The notes under the pieces are model-generated. The model did not search any database. It was given only the letters and a program-made list of their open reading frames with translations, and was not told the origin of the DNA. Below, one piece after another: positions 25,004 through 36,800 of a stretch of DNA of 64,000 bases. Every line of letters begins with the position of its first letter. Position 1 is the first letter of the stretch. The translations under genes were made by a program, and so were the position numbers. This DNA comes from Hawksworthiomyces lignivorus (Eukaryota > Ascomycota > Sordariomycetes > Ophiostomatales > Ophiostomataceae), in contig NTMA01000002.1 of assembly GCA_002917075.1 (NCBI GenBank), forward strand, positions 62,001 through 126,000, read 5' to 3'.

Positions 25004-25639
25004 GGCCTAGTTTTCTTTAAACCTCTGGGGTGCTTTCAGCGGAGCTTTGCAGGTATCTGGACTCGCAAGTAAATACAATGACGAAGAGAGATAGGTCTTG
25101 GTCGGGTGTTATGCTGTCTGGTTGGTACTGGAGTATTTTTTGTTGTTTCCATTGACAATTTTTCGTCAGCCCCTTTCCCTAAGAATCATCTGTCTTTTTC
25201 GGTTGCTGCCTTTGCCGGGAAGTCATGCACTCCAGGAAATCAATCCCGTCCCCAGGTCTCCCAAACTAAGAAACCAAACGAAACCTCAAACAAAAAAGTA
25301 AAATAAGCTCACCTCTGACAGGTCCTGCGCATAAAGCAGAGTACTCGATCCCAAGTGTTGGCTGCGAGCGTGGAGCATGTCGTACGTGGACAAGGAGTCC
25401 CGCAGCAAAGACCGCGCCGTCGATTCTGTTGGTATGTGTCTGTATATGGGTAGACTGAACAGGGACCCAGTCCGGCCACTCCGTTCGTAAGGTTTGTCCA
25501 CCACCCTTCTTCTCACACACTTTGAGCATGGGAGTGGAAATTGGAGGGGCCGAAGGGGATGCCCCGCAACCAAGAAAATCAAAGAACTGCGACTAGCCTA
25601 CACCAGGACATGCCTCTGCGAATATAAAGGACCCTTAGG

Positions 25640-25870
25640 CCTGGGCTTCTTGGCTCCCATTCTCTGGCGTTTTTCCTCGGTGGAGGAGCACCAGGTTATT
25701 ACACTATGCCCCTAATAATAAGTCTGGCACACCCCTAAGTCCTGCGCTATTGCAGGATGGTAACGTGGATGTGGGTAGTCCCTCCCCTCCTGGGACTACT
25801 TAGACTGGCTACCCCTCAATTGTTATCGCAGCCACGGAGCGAAACCAGCTGCACGGGGATGTTCTAGACC
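25640..25870. ncRNA. Candidate structured element (ncRNA or retroelement 3' end)
   Basis: Three perfect hairpins occur within about 130 bases: TCCTC/GAGGA (25674-25678 with 25683-25687), TCCTGC/GCAGGA (25740-25745 with 25752-25757), and an 8-bp stem, GTAGTCCC/GGGACTAC (25775-25782 with 25792-25799), around a 9-base loop. The block is unlike the T-rich leader that follows it. I could not match it to any known RNA class. Structured 3' ends of fungal LINE elements and SINEs are an alternative. It could also be part of the shared promoter between the DUF7704 and Teb1-like genes. Low confidence. Confidence 0.25.
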
Positions 25871-25929
25871 TTTTCACTTTCTCTATGGTTTATATTAGTC
25901 CAGGCTGGCTGTAGCTCTATTCTGTAAAG

Positions 25930-26672
25930 GGTTTATTGCATTTCGTGTTTTGTTTTCTATTTTGTGTCTTCTGTCTTATAACGACCGTCCGCATTTTATA
26001 TATGCGTATACAACTTATTATTTCTACACGTGCAGGCACGGCAAGGACGTCCCATTTTCCCAATAGAAGACTGCTCCTTCCTGCTTCTCATTCTCCCTTT
26101 CTCTCCTTCCATTTTCGTCCTTGCTAGTTATCTGACTATTTGGTTGTTTCTCACTTGTTCTTTCCTCGTGTCGCCTTTTCCTGCTTGGTTTTGGTTTCTT
26201 GTCGGCATCTCCTCAGGAGTGTTTGGCGGCGAATCGAAGGGATCAGCCAAAAATCGAGCGAATTGGTCTGACCAGGAACGACAAATATCGACTGGGAGGA
26301 CGACGATGCAAAACAAATACGTCGGCAAAAACATTTTAAAAAGTCAGAGAGACCTTCTCTCTTTTGGTTAGAGCCCTGCCGGCTCTCTCTTCTGTTTGTT
26401 TTGTGCATGTCGACTGGCCTACTCTCTCTTCTTTCGTTACGAATCTTCTCTCATCTCTATTTTGCTCTTGTTACTCTCGTTTTCTTTTCCTCGGTCGTTC
26501 TCAATCCTCGTCCCGATTTAGTTTTCGTTCTGATACTCTTTCTTTCATTCTCTCCCTTCTTTTGCTGGTATTTCTCACACTTCAATTCGTCTCTTGCCGT
26601 CCCTACTATCTACGGCATTCAAGGGACTCCGATGTCCCTCTTCCTCTTCCTCCAACCAGCTAGCGCTGCACC
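25930..26672 (+). promoter_or_regulatory. Pyrimidine-rich leader of the Teb1-like gene
   Basis: C/T-rich on the + strand almost continuously from about 26060 to the ATG, especially 26380-26650. This is typical of a fungal core promoter and 5' leader. Upstream ATGs are present (for example 26030 and 26364). Confidence 0.5.
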
Positions 26673-28787
26673 ATGGCTGCCAACACCATGGCCACGATCG
26701 AGCCGCGGCTGATGCATCTCCTCAACGTCAACGATTCCAGAGACCATCTTCCTTCGATACACAGTACCTTGGGCGCGCCAAATAGCTCTGAAGATGACAC
26801 CGATCTTCTGCTGCCACCACTTGAGCTAAACACCCCGGAGCCCGCCAACGCACCCCCAGCTCTTTTTGGAGGCTCTAAGCATTTACAGTCACAGACGCAG
26901 CAGACTAATCTCGCCGCTGCTCCGGCTTCCGTGTTTACTCTTGCTGCGGGAGGAGATGATCCTAGCCTGACGGGGAGCGTCGTTAGCAGTGGCTGGCCTG
27001 TACGATCGCTTCGCACGGTTCTAGGTGAGGCTACGAGTAGTAGTGGTTCCACTGACCCTGCAGCCCTTCCTGGAGGACTGGACGACCCTTCAACCACTAC
27101 ATCCGCATCTATAATAGGAAAGCGACCACGCGTGCTACCACACACAGACGAGTTGATTCAACTGCCTCAACCACTGAAGAAGCAGAAATCCAGCCAACAG
27201 GTTGGATCACTTAGCCAAGTCTTCCCTCCAATCATAAACGGACTCCATGAGCCTCCACCGAATGCTGCTGTCTTCCCACCCATCGCTTCAGCTGAATTTG
27301 ATGATGACGAAGCACTAAACAGGGGCCCTTCAGCTACGGAATTCGGGAACAACACCGGTGGTGGAAGCACCGGAAGCGTCGGAGGAACCGCAAGCGGTGG
27401 GAGTATTGTTGGGGGAACCTACCTTTTCGATGGATCTTTAACAGGAGTGGGACCCATATCGAGTACAGACGTCGACAGAATTAACGAGATCTCATCATCT
27501 TCAACGTTGCCCTTAGGGGCACCGAGACCTGGAGCAGAAGTTATTACATTACCGTCTGCGTCAGTGTCACGGAAAGGCTCAAAGAAACTCACAGTGCCGC
27601 CTAGGGCTCCAAAACTAAAGACACCAGAGACACCAGACACTACAGAAACCGCCGACGGACCGTCCACGCCAGGATCATCCAAGCCTAAAAGACGTGCCAC
27701 AAAACCCAGGCGCCGCTGGACGGAAGAAGAAACAAACCAACTTCTCATCGGTGTCAGTAGACATGGGTTGGGCAAATGGACAGCTATCCTTGAAGATCCT
27801 GAGTTTTCTTTTAGCAACCGTACTGCTGGCGACTTGAAAGACCGCTTTCGCACCTGCTGTCCAGATGAGCTTCGCGGAAAATTCAGCAATGCCGAGCAAC
27901 CTGCAACGCTGAGCTCGGATATGTCCGCATCCTCCTCATCTATTTCAGGGATGCGCCGTCTTAAGCCAAAGACAAGTCTTTCACTAGAAGACATATTAAT
28001 TGAATCAGACGAGCAATCTGAACAGCACAATCAAGGACAAGACGCGACGGACACAACAGCATCAGCATCATCTGAACAGCCCAAACAACGCAAGAGGAGG
28101 GTCCATCGGAGAAACATGGAAGATATGGTGAAATTAGGCATTCAAGGACCCTTTAAAAAATCGCATCGCCGAGAACGACGACCTTTCACTGAACAAGATG
28201 ACAGAGAGATCCTCGAAGGTCTTCAAATATACGGGCCAGCCTGGACCAAGATTCATCGGCACCATAGGTTTAATCTGTCCAGTCGACAGCCGACCGATTT
28301 AAGAGACCGCGTGCGCAATAAATATCCTGAGATTTACGCCAATATCGAGAAGGGTGTTTTTCAACCACAATCAGATGCCAGTCGCAGGAATTCCAGTTCT
28401 GCTGCTGGAGCCAGTGGTAGCGCGGGCACTGAAAGCGTTATGAACATGACGAATGCTCTACTTGAACCAACCGTCATCACAAGCATTGAAAATTCATTAA
28501 CATCGACGCTTGCTTCTAGTGGTGGAGTGGCAGACACAGTATCTTCTCATTCTACCACTTTGTCAAACCTTCCTCCCTCGTTACGGCAGCAGAATTCACG
28601 GGAAGATATCCCTCGACGACCTCATCTGCCTTCTTTACCACTCCGCGTTGAGCCTCTAGAACCACAAGACCCGTCTGTATTTGATATCAGCGAGTCGGGT
28701 GCGTCTTCTTTTCTCAGCAACGTTGGTGAAATGGGTATCTCACGCCTTCTTTTAGACGACCCCCAGATGCCGCCATATACCTTATGA
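26673..28787 (+). CDS. Two-Myb telobox DNA-binding protein, Teb1/Mug152-like
   Basis: A nuclear DNA-binding protein with two telobox-type Myb domains. In fission yeast the protein of this type (Teb1, also called Mug152) binds TTAGGG-like promoter sites, including those of histone genes. A single exon of 704 residues. The N-terminal half is Ser/Thr/Pro/Gly-rich and disordered. Myb 1 lies at about 343-402: RRRWTEEETNQLLIGV, GLGKWTAIL, ending in the telobox-like AGDLKDRFRT. Myb 2 lies at about 498-562: RRPFTEQDDREILEGL, YGPAWTKI, ending in PTDLRDRVRNKYPEI. The spacer is acidic and carries basic patches (PKQRKRRVHRRN near 470-480) suited to nuclear import. The Kozak context (ACCATGG) supports the ATG at 26673; a second ATG five codons on is possible. 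Telomeric versus promoter binding is not decidable from sequence. Confidence 0.85.
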   Translation: MAANTMATIEPRLMHLLNVNDSRDHLPSIHSTLGAPNSSEDDTDLLLPPLELNTPEPANAPPALFGGSKHLQSQTQQTNLAAAPASVFTLAAGGDDPSLTGSVVSSGWPVRSLRTVLGEATSSSGSTDPAALPGGLDDPSTTTSASIIGKRPRVLPHTDELIQLPQPLKKQKSSQQVGSLSQVFPPIINGLHEPPPNAAVFPPIASAEFDDDEALNRGPSATEFGNNTGGGSTGSVGGTASGGSIVGGTYLFDGSLTGVGPISSTDVDRINEISSSSTLPLGAPRPGAEVITLPSASVSRKGSKKLTVPPRAPKLKTPETPDTTETADGPSTPGSSKPKRRATKPRRRWTEEETNQLLIGVSRHGLGKWTAILEDPEFSFSNRTAGDLKDRFRTCCPDELRGKFSNAEQPATLSSDMSASSSSISGMRRLKPKTSLSLEDILIESDEQSEQHNQGQDATDTTASASSEQPKQRKRRVHRRNMEDMVKLGIQGPFKKSHRRERRPFTEQDDREILEGLQIYGPAWTKIHRHHRFNLSSRQPTDLRDRVRNKYPEIYANIEKGVFQPQSDASRRNSSSAAGASGSAGTESVMNMTNALLEPTVITSIENSLTSTLASSGGVADTVSSHSTTLSNLPPSLRQQNSREDIPRRPHLPSLPLRVEPLEPQDPSVFDISESGASSFLSNVGEMGISRLLLDDPQMPPYTL

Positions 28788-29407
28788 TACTGATTTTCAA
28801 TCATGCTCTCATTTGTATTTGACATGGCAGTCAAGTCCCGACCATAACAGTCTTGTCTTTTTAATCCTCCGAGCCACACATTCTCGTCACATGTTTCTGC
28901 CAACCGAATTTTTCATTACGGCTGTTCAAGAATATGGCAATATATGCTTATTCTATTTCTCCTCTAAGTTTATCTACATTTTTATCGAGTATGGCGTTTA
29001 CAGGAGGACGGAAAAAAATATCGCTGCCAAAAAGGCAATGCGTCGAGGACAACACTTGTTTTATTAGGAGTTCTTCATTCGTGACATTGTTTTGGAACCC
29101 ACCATAGGCACATTTAGATTATTGACTTGATGACTTTCTACTTCTTTCATATATCGGTGTTAATTCTACATTTTCTTACGCCTTTCTACAATAAGAGAAT
29201 TTAGAAAAGAGCGATCTCATTTTGAAAGAAATCTGCCCGAACACAGCGTAGGCTATCTGTGTATTCTATAATGAATACTATAAACTACCTGAGTTTGAAT
29301 GTAACACTGCTTCGTACTGTGGCGTATTAATAAGTGGTCCAGAACAGTGCACAGTGTCGACACTTAACTTTAAACGGAGTTCCCGTTCACCCAAATCTAG
29401 AAGGAGT
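28788..29407. other. Intergenic between the Teb1-like gene and ribosomal protein eS4
   Basis: AT-rich 3' flank of the Teb1-like gene followed by the distal promoter of the ribosomal protein gene. Short frames only; nothing recognisable. Confidence 0.6.
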
Positions 29408-29606
29408 CACGTGGATTTTGTGGGTCAAATTGAGGGTTCAAAGCCCTTGGCCCCCGCCAATTGAGAGAAGCAGAATCTAGGCTAAGAAACCTTTCGTCTA
29501 ATTTTTTTTTTGTTCTTTTGATAGTTTCGCTTTCGATTTTCCTCACGCCTCCAACTCTGTCTTTTTTCTTCTATCACGACAATCAACCAGCACAACTACC
29601 GACACC
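29408..29606 (+). promoter_or_regulatory. Promoter/leader of the eS4 gene
   Basis: A CACGTG palindrome lies at 29408-29413 and a CCAAT box at 29457-29461, about 195 and 145 bp before the ATG. A T-run and a C/T-rich leader extend to the start codon. CACGTG and CCAAT are known fungal promoter elements (bHLH and HAP-complex sites); their use here is inferred. Confidence 0.45.
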
Positions 29607-30849
29607 ATGGGCAAGGGAATGTACGTAATTAAGGAATATGAATTGACACACGTTCCTGTGCAGTATTCTGCTGGTTTTCTTCCTGTCGTCTGAACTGATG
29701 ACAGAGACGGACGCTGTGCAGACCTGCAAAATGATCGAAAGAGATACACGCATTCAACCTGCTGCATATAACAGGATATTCACTTACTGACTTTGATTTT
29801 TCCTTTTACAGGAAGAAGCACCAGAAGCGCCTTAGCGCGCCCTCGCACTGGCTGCTGGACAAGCTGTCGGGTGTCTACGCTCCCAAGGCTTCTCCCGGTC
29901 CGCACAAGTCGCGCGAGTGCCTGCCGCTCATTATCTTCCTGCGCAACCGCCTCAAGTACGCCCTTAACTACCGCGAGACCAAGGCAATTCTGAGCCAGCG
30001 CCTGATCAAGGTCGACCACAAGGTGCGCACCGACATGACGTACCCGACGGGCTTCATGGACGTGATTAGCATTGAGAAGACTGGCGAGAACTTCCGTCTC
30101 ATCTACGACACCAAGGGCCGGTTCACCGTGCACCGGATTCAGGCCGAGGAGGCCGAATATAAGCTGGGCAAGGTTCGCCGTGTGCAGCTGGGCCGCGGTG
30201 GCATTCCATTCTTGGTTACGCATGATGCGAGAACGTATGTTTGTAGTATTCTTTTCGCAATCTATCAGCCGTTGGACCAAGCTTTGGAGACCACTTGAAA
30301 GGGTGGTTGGCTTGTTGTGGGATTATTTGTGCATTGCACGTGTTGCGACTGCGTTGTGGAGTATTGCATGAGCGCCTGCAAATGCTACTTTGCATTCCTA
30401 CGAGACAACTGCCCTGAAAGTGGCTTTGAAGGATAAGGGAACAAACGGCTGGTAAGCTTATCCCCTCTGCCGATTGTTGTACTAACAAACTCGATTCTAG
30501 CATCCGCTACCCTGACCCGCTCATCAAGGTCAACGACACCGTCAAGATCGACCTGGCCACCGGCAAGATCACGGACTTCATCAAGTTCGACACCGGTTCC
30601 CTTGCCATGGTGACTGGCGGTCGTAACATGGGTCGTGTTGGTGTCATCACTCACCGTGAGCGCCACGATGGTGGCTTTAACATTGTCCACCTCAAGGACG
30701 CCATTGACAACACCTTTGCTACCCGGGAAAGCAACGTTTTTGTCATCGGCACTGAGAAGCCGTGGATCTCGCTGCCCAAGGGCCGTGGTGTCAAGCTGAC
30801 CATTGCTGAGGAGCGTGACCGCCGGCGCGCGCACGCTGGTCTCCACTAA
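29607..30849 (+). CDS. RPS4: 40S ribosomal protein eS4 (RPS4)
   Basis: A structural protein of the small ribosomal subunit. Three exons: 29607-29620, 29812-30234 and 30501-30849, giving 261 residues, the normal length. The first exon has only 14 bases, and codon 5 (Met) is split by intron 1 (191 bp, GTACGT, branch ACTGAC). Intron 2 is 266 bp (GTATGT, branch ACTAAC). The sequence follows the family closely: [18 protein letters not shown] at the N-terminus, an S4-like RNA-binding part with [17 protein letters not shown], the central [20 protein letters not shown], then the KOW-containing C-terminal part with [11 protein letters not shown] and RERHDGGF. Early introns in ribosomal protein genes are usual in fungi. 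Neither intron shows a convincing snoRNA. Confidence 0.98.
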
Positions 30850-33800
30850 ATGGTAATGGATGGAGAAAAGGCGATGTAGAGCTGTCAAGAGAGAGGATGG
30901 ATAGCGAAGTAGTGAAGGGAAAATGGATGTCGAGAACTGGCGTTTTCTTTGCTACATTTTTACAACGATAAATCTTGCGTTGTAGCTCTCTAGGTCGTTC
31001 ATTGTCATGACAGGCAACAGTGTAGAAAATCTGGGGAAAAAAATACCAAAAGTTATGAAAGCAAAAATACTGAAGGTAGCCATTCATCAAGGTTACGTCC
31101 ACGATCCACTTTCTTTAGAATTTCTTTTTCATTAACTACAGAAAAACACTGGTTTTTGCTCCCAAACTGCCATTAATAGTTCGCCACCATTTTGAAACTT
31201 TACTCTCCATCATTAGGAAGCCTTTACTAACTGTTGCCAATTAGATAATTCAACCCCCCATTTCTACTCATTTTCATACATAGTCACAAACGAGTTTTTA
31301 CGTTTCCAATCGTCGTTCCCTTCACCGTCTATTCCCTCCTCCTCAACGAAACTAACATGGGGGTCGACATGTTAAAAAGAATGCCGTCTGTCCGTTTCTT
31401 GACATCCCACATATGTGGGCGGTGAGTGACTAGGACGAAGCGAAAAGGACAAACAAAAACTAAAACTAAAAAAGACAACGCAGCCTGAAGGGAAAACATC
31501 GCTGACAGGCGTTGCATCCTGCATACTGCAAGCTGGCATGGGGGCTTGTGTTCACCTCTTTTAGTATTAACGACAATACACTTCTGCTATGTCTTACTTC
31601 CAATCCTAACCTGCTAATCACTCCTGCGACAAAACACTACGCATTTTTTAGTGGCGGATGCAGCCTGCAGTGTGATGGGGGCTAACCTCTGCAGCCTTCC
31701 TTTTCCCCTCTTCACTGGAAGCCCATGATCTTTGTCTACTTTGCTGCGGCTGCCACTTGGCCAGTCTTATCAGTCTTCTAAAATGCATGGCAAGGAGTTT
31801 TCCGACAGGGAATTCAAGAGAATGACCAAAACAAGAAGGAAGTATTCGGTGATCCTTATGTCTGAATGCGATCTTTACACTGTTGCATGGGTAAGAAGTG
31901 CCAGAGCCAAAGCTGGTAGATTGTTCGCGTTGTCGCTTTTCAAAGTTCTGCGAGTGAGAACGCCTTACTCGACTACGTAGTCGGCTGTACGTAAAAATTC
32001 GAGAGGAGAAGAGAGAAGAAAAGACAGGGAGGTCCTCGATCATATCATTGCGCCATTTTGAAAACCTAATTTTTTTTTTGCCATCCCACGCCATCCCCAC
32101 ACTTCTTCATAGCCATCTTTTCCCTCCGGCCAGTGCCGACTTGTCAAGGATATGTTATGTACATTGCCGACTATTATCAAGTATTGTAGATTCAAGACTG
32201 AGAGCTCTTTAGCACGCTCTTGATTTGCAATCACACGGGCTTCTTCTATATGTCGTCAGCCAAAATAAGCTTGAAATGCCGATGTGCAACGTAAAAAGCC
32301 TAGTCATTGATATTTCCTGATTAGGAATTTAACAGAGAGCCCTATCTTCTGTTACAATTTTCATTGAAACACTGAAGCCGTGGCTTTCAGTCCAATAACA
32401 CAATATTTGTATATCGACAATAGTAATGAAATTCGAGCGTCGGTTGCAGAGATGAGAAAAGGGAGAATTTGGTATTCTAGTATACTTCTCTATGGTGTGT
32501 TAATATCTGCTATCACTTCGAGGTCCTGCGGTTGTACGGTCCGGCCGCTTCTCCCTATGGTCATATTCGCCTCCAGCTCTTGTCGTCCGCACAGTTCTGT
32601 GTACATCCCTTAACGAAAGCAAGAGAAAACGGATTCACAATCTCGTGACCACATTCTGACGTACGCGCTACAGCACGACGCTTTTCTTGGGGAGGGGAAA
32701 TGCTACCTGACAACGCATCACCGTCGCCTCTTGCCTCTAGATCTACGCCTAAAACTTCCCTAGTACCTCCTACGCATTAGCTTGACCTCACCTTTTTTTT
32801 TGGTATAAATCGACAACGACATGTAGGCAATATCAATTTCATGACAGATCGGCCACATAGCTTCCCGTCTTCAAAAGAGCACGATCCTGGAAAAGCTGAG
32901 CCAGATTCTCTGTAGCCTTCGGAGTGGGTTTGGCCGAAGAAGAGATGGGCATTTTTGTGGTAGGACGTAGAAGAGGGTATTTTTTTCCTGATTTCCCTAC
33001 AGGCACACCAAAAGGCCAAAGGTAGGCATCTTACGCTTTCTCGGAGTATATCTGCTTTGGTTTTGCTCTTAGGCACTCTCGTGCGGCGTATGCGAGCGTC
33101 GAAAAGCAGAAAGACAGTACCAGGAAAAAATGGCGATGTGCCAAGAAGACCGCCTTCGATCGAAAAATATGAACGGGGTCAAGCCAATCAGAGAGATGGT
33201 ATTAATGAGGTGTATGTAACAGCAATTGCATGTGGGAAACGAAACAAGCCCCAGTCAAAAGTAGTAAATAATCCTTGGCCGGCAACTGCTCATTCCAACA
33301 GGTAGAAAGTCCAGCCATAGAGCCGCTCCGGGTAGGTCTGTTTACAGAGTATATGAGGAGTATGTACTCACAAGCCCTGTTTTGTCTTTTGGTTTTCTAA
33401 TATGAATTTGTTCTCGTATTTGTGTATTTATTTTTGGTGTAATTTCCTTCTTATTGCCCCCTCGCAGTCTTCTTCGATGGTCTCGTGAACAGTTCCTGCA
33501 TTTGACATGCACATTGTATACTCACAGACAATGACAAAATGCAAAAGGCACGTCTGACCGGAAAAAGTGGACCACACAGTGCGAGCATTGATGCAGAAAC
33601 GTTTGGATGTTCAAAGGAGAATGGAGAGGAGGTCAGCGTGGGAGGTGGAACTAAAAAGAGCCTTTTCCTGTTAACGCCAGAAAGGATGTCATTTTTCAGT
33701 ACGTAACAAGAGAAGATTAACATGCCACGATCGGGAGGCTTCGTGGTCGGACAGGCAGAGAGGCAGTCTAAAGAAAGGAGTACTATTACAAGGTCAATAA

Positions 33801-36800
33801 GGTAATTGTTCGGTATTTCTCATTTCCTGGTCCCACGACTTCGGAATGGAGCAACAAGTCTAATAATACGCTTCCTCATATTATCCTTGTCCTCGTCTCT
33901 TCCTTCCACACATCTCCTAATTTTGATGAATAATGGAGGGCTGCAAGGTCGGACCGGCTGTGTGGAGTAGTAAACTCGTAAAACCACCATGTCGGGAGTA
34001 CTTACTCTAGTAGGCAAATTTCTATGTGAATTGATTCAAGTGAAGAGTACGACTAGGTCAAGCAAGACAATCGAGTTTAGACTGGGTATCTTACCAGAGC
34101 TGTGGAAGAGATTCTGTCACATATCAACTTGATCAGCGCAAGCAAACCAGTCGACGGTGTTAATTTAGAGACGGGAAGGGAAGAGAGAAGGTAAGAGGCG
34201 TACGGAATATTGCGCAGGTGGATGCATCAAAGAATAAATAGAATGTGAAAGGAAAAAAAAAAGAAGAGCGGTGGAGCTCCTCCCGTGTTTCCATTTGCTA
34301 GTGAAGGGCTGAGCTGCATGAAAGTAAGAAGGGTAAGGGAAAAAGACCATCAAACCCGCGTCAATGTCTGACAAGGGACCAAAGGATTTCGTTCCTTGAA
34401 AATTTTGGGAATGATTTGCGCTCTTGAAGTTGACTTCAGGCCAATCTCAACTTCATTGCTTTCACAAGGATTCTGCATATTCCACCCTGGTATGAATGTT
34501 TTTAAGAATAGGGATCTTTAGAATTTGGAAAAAGTATGGGCTATATTTCTATCAAATTTAAAAGCATCTACAGCGAACACTGCGCTCTCTTTGACCAGAT
34601 TCGGTTCCAATCATGGACGTCGGTCAGTGAAGCCATTTTTAGCAGTCGGTGTAGCCGACGATCGATGGAATTTACAACGGGGCTATCGGTTGTTTTTGCC
34701 TGTCCAATTCCTGGGGTTCTCTCAACCATCCAGAACCCTGCACCTCTAAGTTCTCCACTTTCAGGGCCTTGTCACTTGCTGTATATTTCTTTGTTTCCAG
34801 CGCTTTGGCTTTACAACCTCTTTCTGTGTGTCCCTCTGGATCTTGAACTTTGACATTGAGACACAATCTGGAATACAACCAACACCCGTAAAACTGCTAT
34901 CTACCGTTCTCCCTCCTCCCCCCCCAGCTCGTTTCTCTGAAAGCTGCTATTTTGTAAGACACCCAAACTTGTCTGAGGTTACTAGTCTTGCTTTGGGGTT
35001 GTTTTACCTTGGTTTGCTGCTCAAGGAGTGAGATGGTTACTACAGTTTGTATGACGAAGGAGCGGGGAGGCATGAGGGATGTAAGACCAAAACCGGCATA
35101 CTGTAAATTACGAGCACAACCGGCGGTGTGATGAAGATGCCAAAACTCAAACCCGATCCTCACAAGCGGACGGGATGCAAACTCTGCCGGCCCCATGATC
35201 CCATAATGAGCTGCAAATGTTTTGGGTCATACTGTCCTTTCTGTTGGACGAAACTGTTGCTTTGATTTTGTGGTTGTTTCGGTAGGGTGCCCTTTGTCGG
35301 AGTGCTGGTTGTCCGATCTCTACCTGATTTGCCGGCCCACGGAAAATAAAAGCCTCCACACTAATATATTTTATAACGAGAGATGATAGACAACTAAGCC
35401 TGGTCTCACCATTCCTTTCTCCTTTATATTTGGTTCTGGACCTATTGGCTTTGCTAAAGCAAGGGATTAATCCACGGTGACGGGGATTTGACGAACGGCG
35501 TTGTTCGTGAGATCATCAGGCATTGCTAAATCTCACGTTACGGCCGAGTTTGGTCAAGAACTGCAATACAGAAGAGCCTTGCTGCCTTTTGACTGTTGTG
35601 GGTTGTGATGGGCTGCAATAGTAGTATCGGCACAGTCCAGTTCTCTCAGACGAAATTAAAATATGATCCTAATGGTGACACAAAGGTGTTTAAAACATGG
35701 TTGGTTGACATGTCCATTTCTGGATCGAATGCTTCTCCATCAAAACGCAACCCGGTGGAGACGGAGGCGAATGGAAGTTATTTTATGACTGTCGCGACCC
35801 GGGCGAACTAGCCCACCGTACGCTACTACGTGTACAGCCGTTGCCGCCGCACCGTAACGTTTGGCACCCATCACACTCCAGACAATCTTTTGCAAACATC
35901 AATCGGAAGCAATTAAACCTAGGTACGAAAGGAAAGATAGTAGCTGGCAGTATTAAAAGTAAGGGGTGATGACACGTCTGCGGATTATTAGGTTCCTTCG
36001 TCAGCCGAGATACTGCAAGATCTCATATGCGCCCGACGGCGATCACGCACCTGCACGAGGCCTTTTTTTCCCTTTTTCTTTCAATTTCTTTTTCGTGCCG
36101 CTACTCTTATCCTCTGCTGCCATAATTTCCCGCCTTTTTGAAGCCACCCCCACAGCAAATCTGCTTCTGTCCATTTTTGTTCTTCGTGAGATATACGAGC
36201 ACAGCTCATCGACGCCCGATCAGGTCTCTCTATATTGCCCGACTACCAGTCACAGAAAATTCACCGTTTGCAGTGGTTCTCTCTTTCTCAAGCATGTATT
36301 TGCTACCTTCTGTCCCCCCCTTTTTTTCTGCTTTCTCTCCCCCCTTCTAGTTACTTTGCGTTCGCTTGCGTTCATCCCTACTGGCGTTCTTACTCTTCAA
36401 GAGTTGGACTCTGCAACCAACTGGCAGAGAATTCTTCCTTTTTGAAGGCTGAACGCTGTCGAGCGGCGAAATAAAATACACGATAAGTCGCAAAAGGTTG
36501 GTGCAGAGGACTTGCGTGTCACACAAGACAGACTCTGGAGATTCGTGTGTCATTATTTTGTTTCTTCTTCCTTTGTAAATTGTCTTGCATGCCAACCCGG
36601 AGAATTATTGACACAAAACGCCCATATCGATACCCAAAGCTGGCAATGTCGCCGAAAAAAAGATCTATTTCTATCTTGGTAGCTACTCACATGTGGGTCG
36701 CAATGCTGCCGTCATACAGAATTACTGTATCTAAGCCTATCGAAGTCATGGAGCTAGTCAACAATGGAAGCAGAATGCTGCACATGAAAGCGAAATTTGT

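Noticed and set aside
29431..29455. GGGTTCAAAGCCC resembling a tRNA T-arm upstream of eS4
   Set aside because: No A box or anticodon arm before it; lies in the promoter of a ribosomal protein gene.
29621..29811. C/D-box snoRNA or hammerhead-like motif (CTGATGA) in intron 1 of eS4
   Set aside because: A CTGA lies downstream, but there is no terminal stem for a C/D snoRNA and no correctly placed GAAA and stems for a hammerhead.
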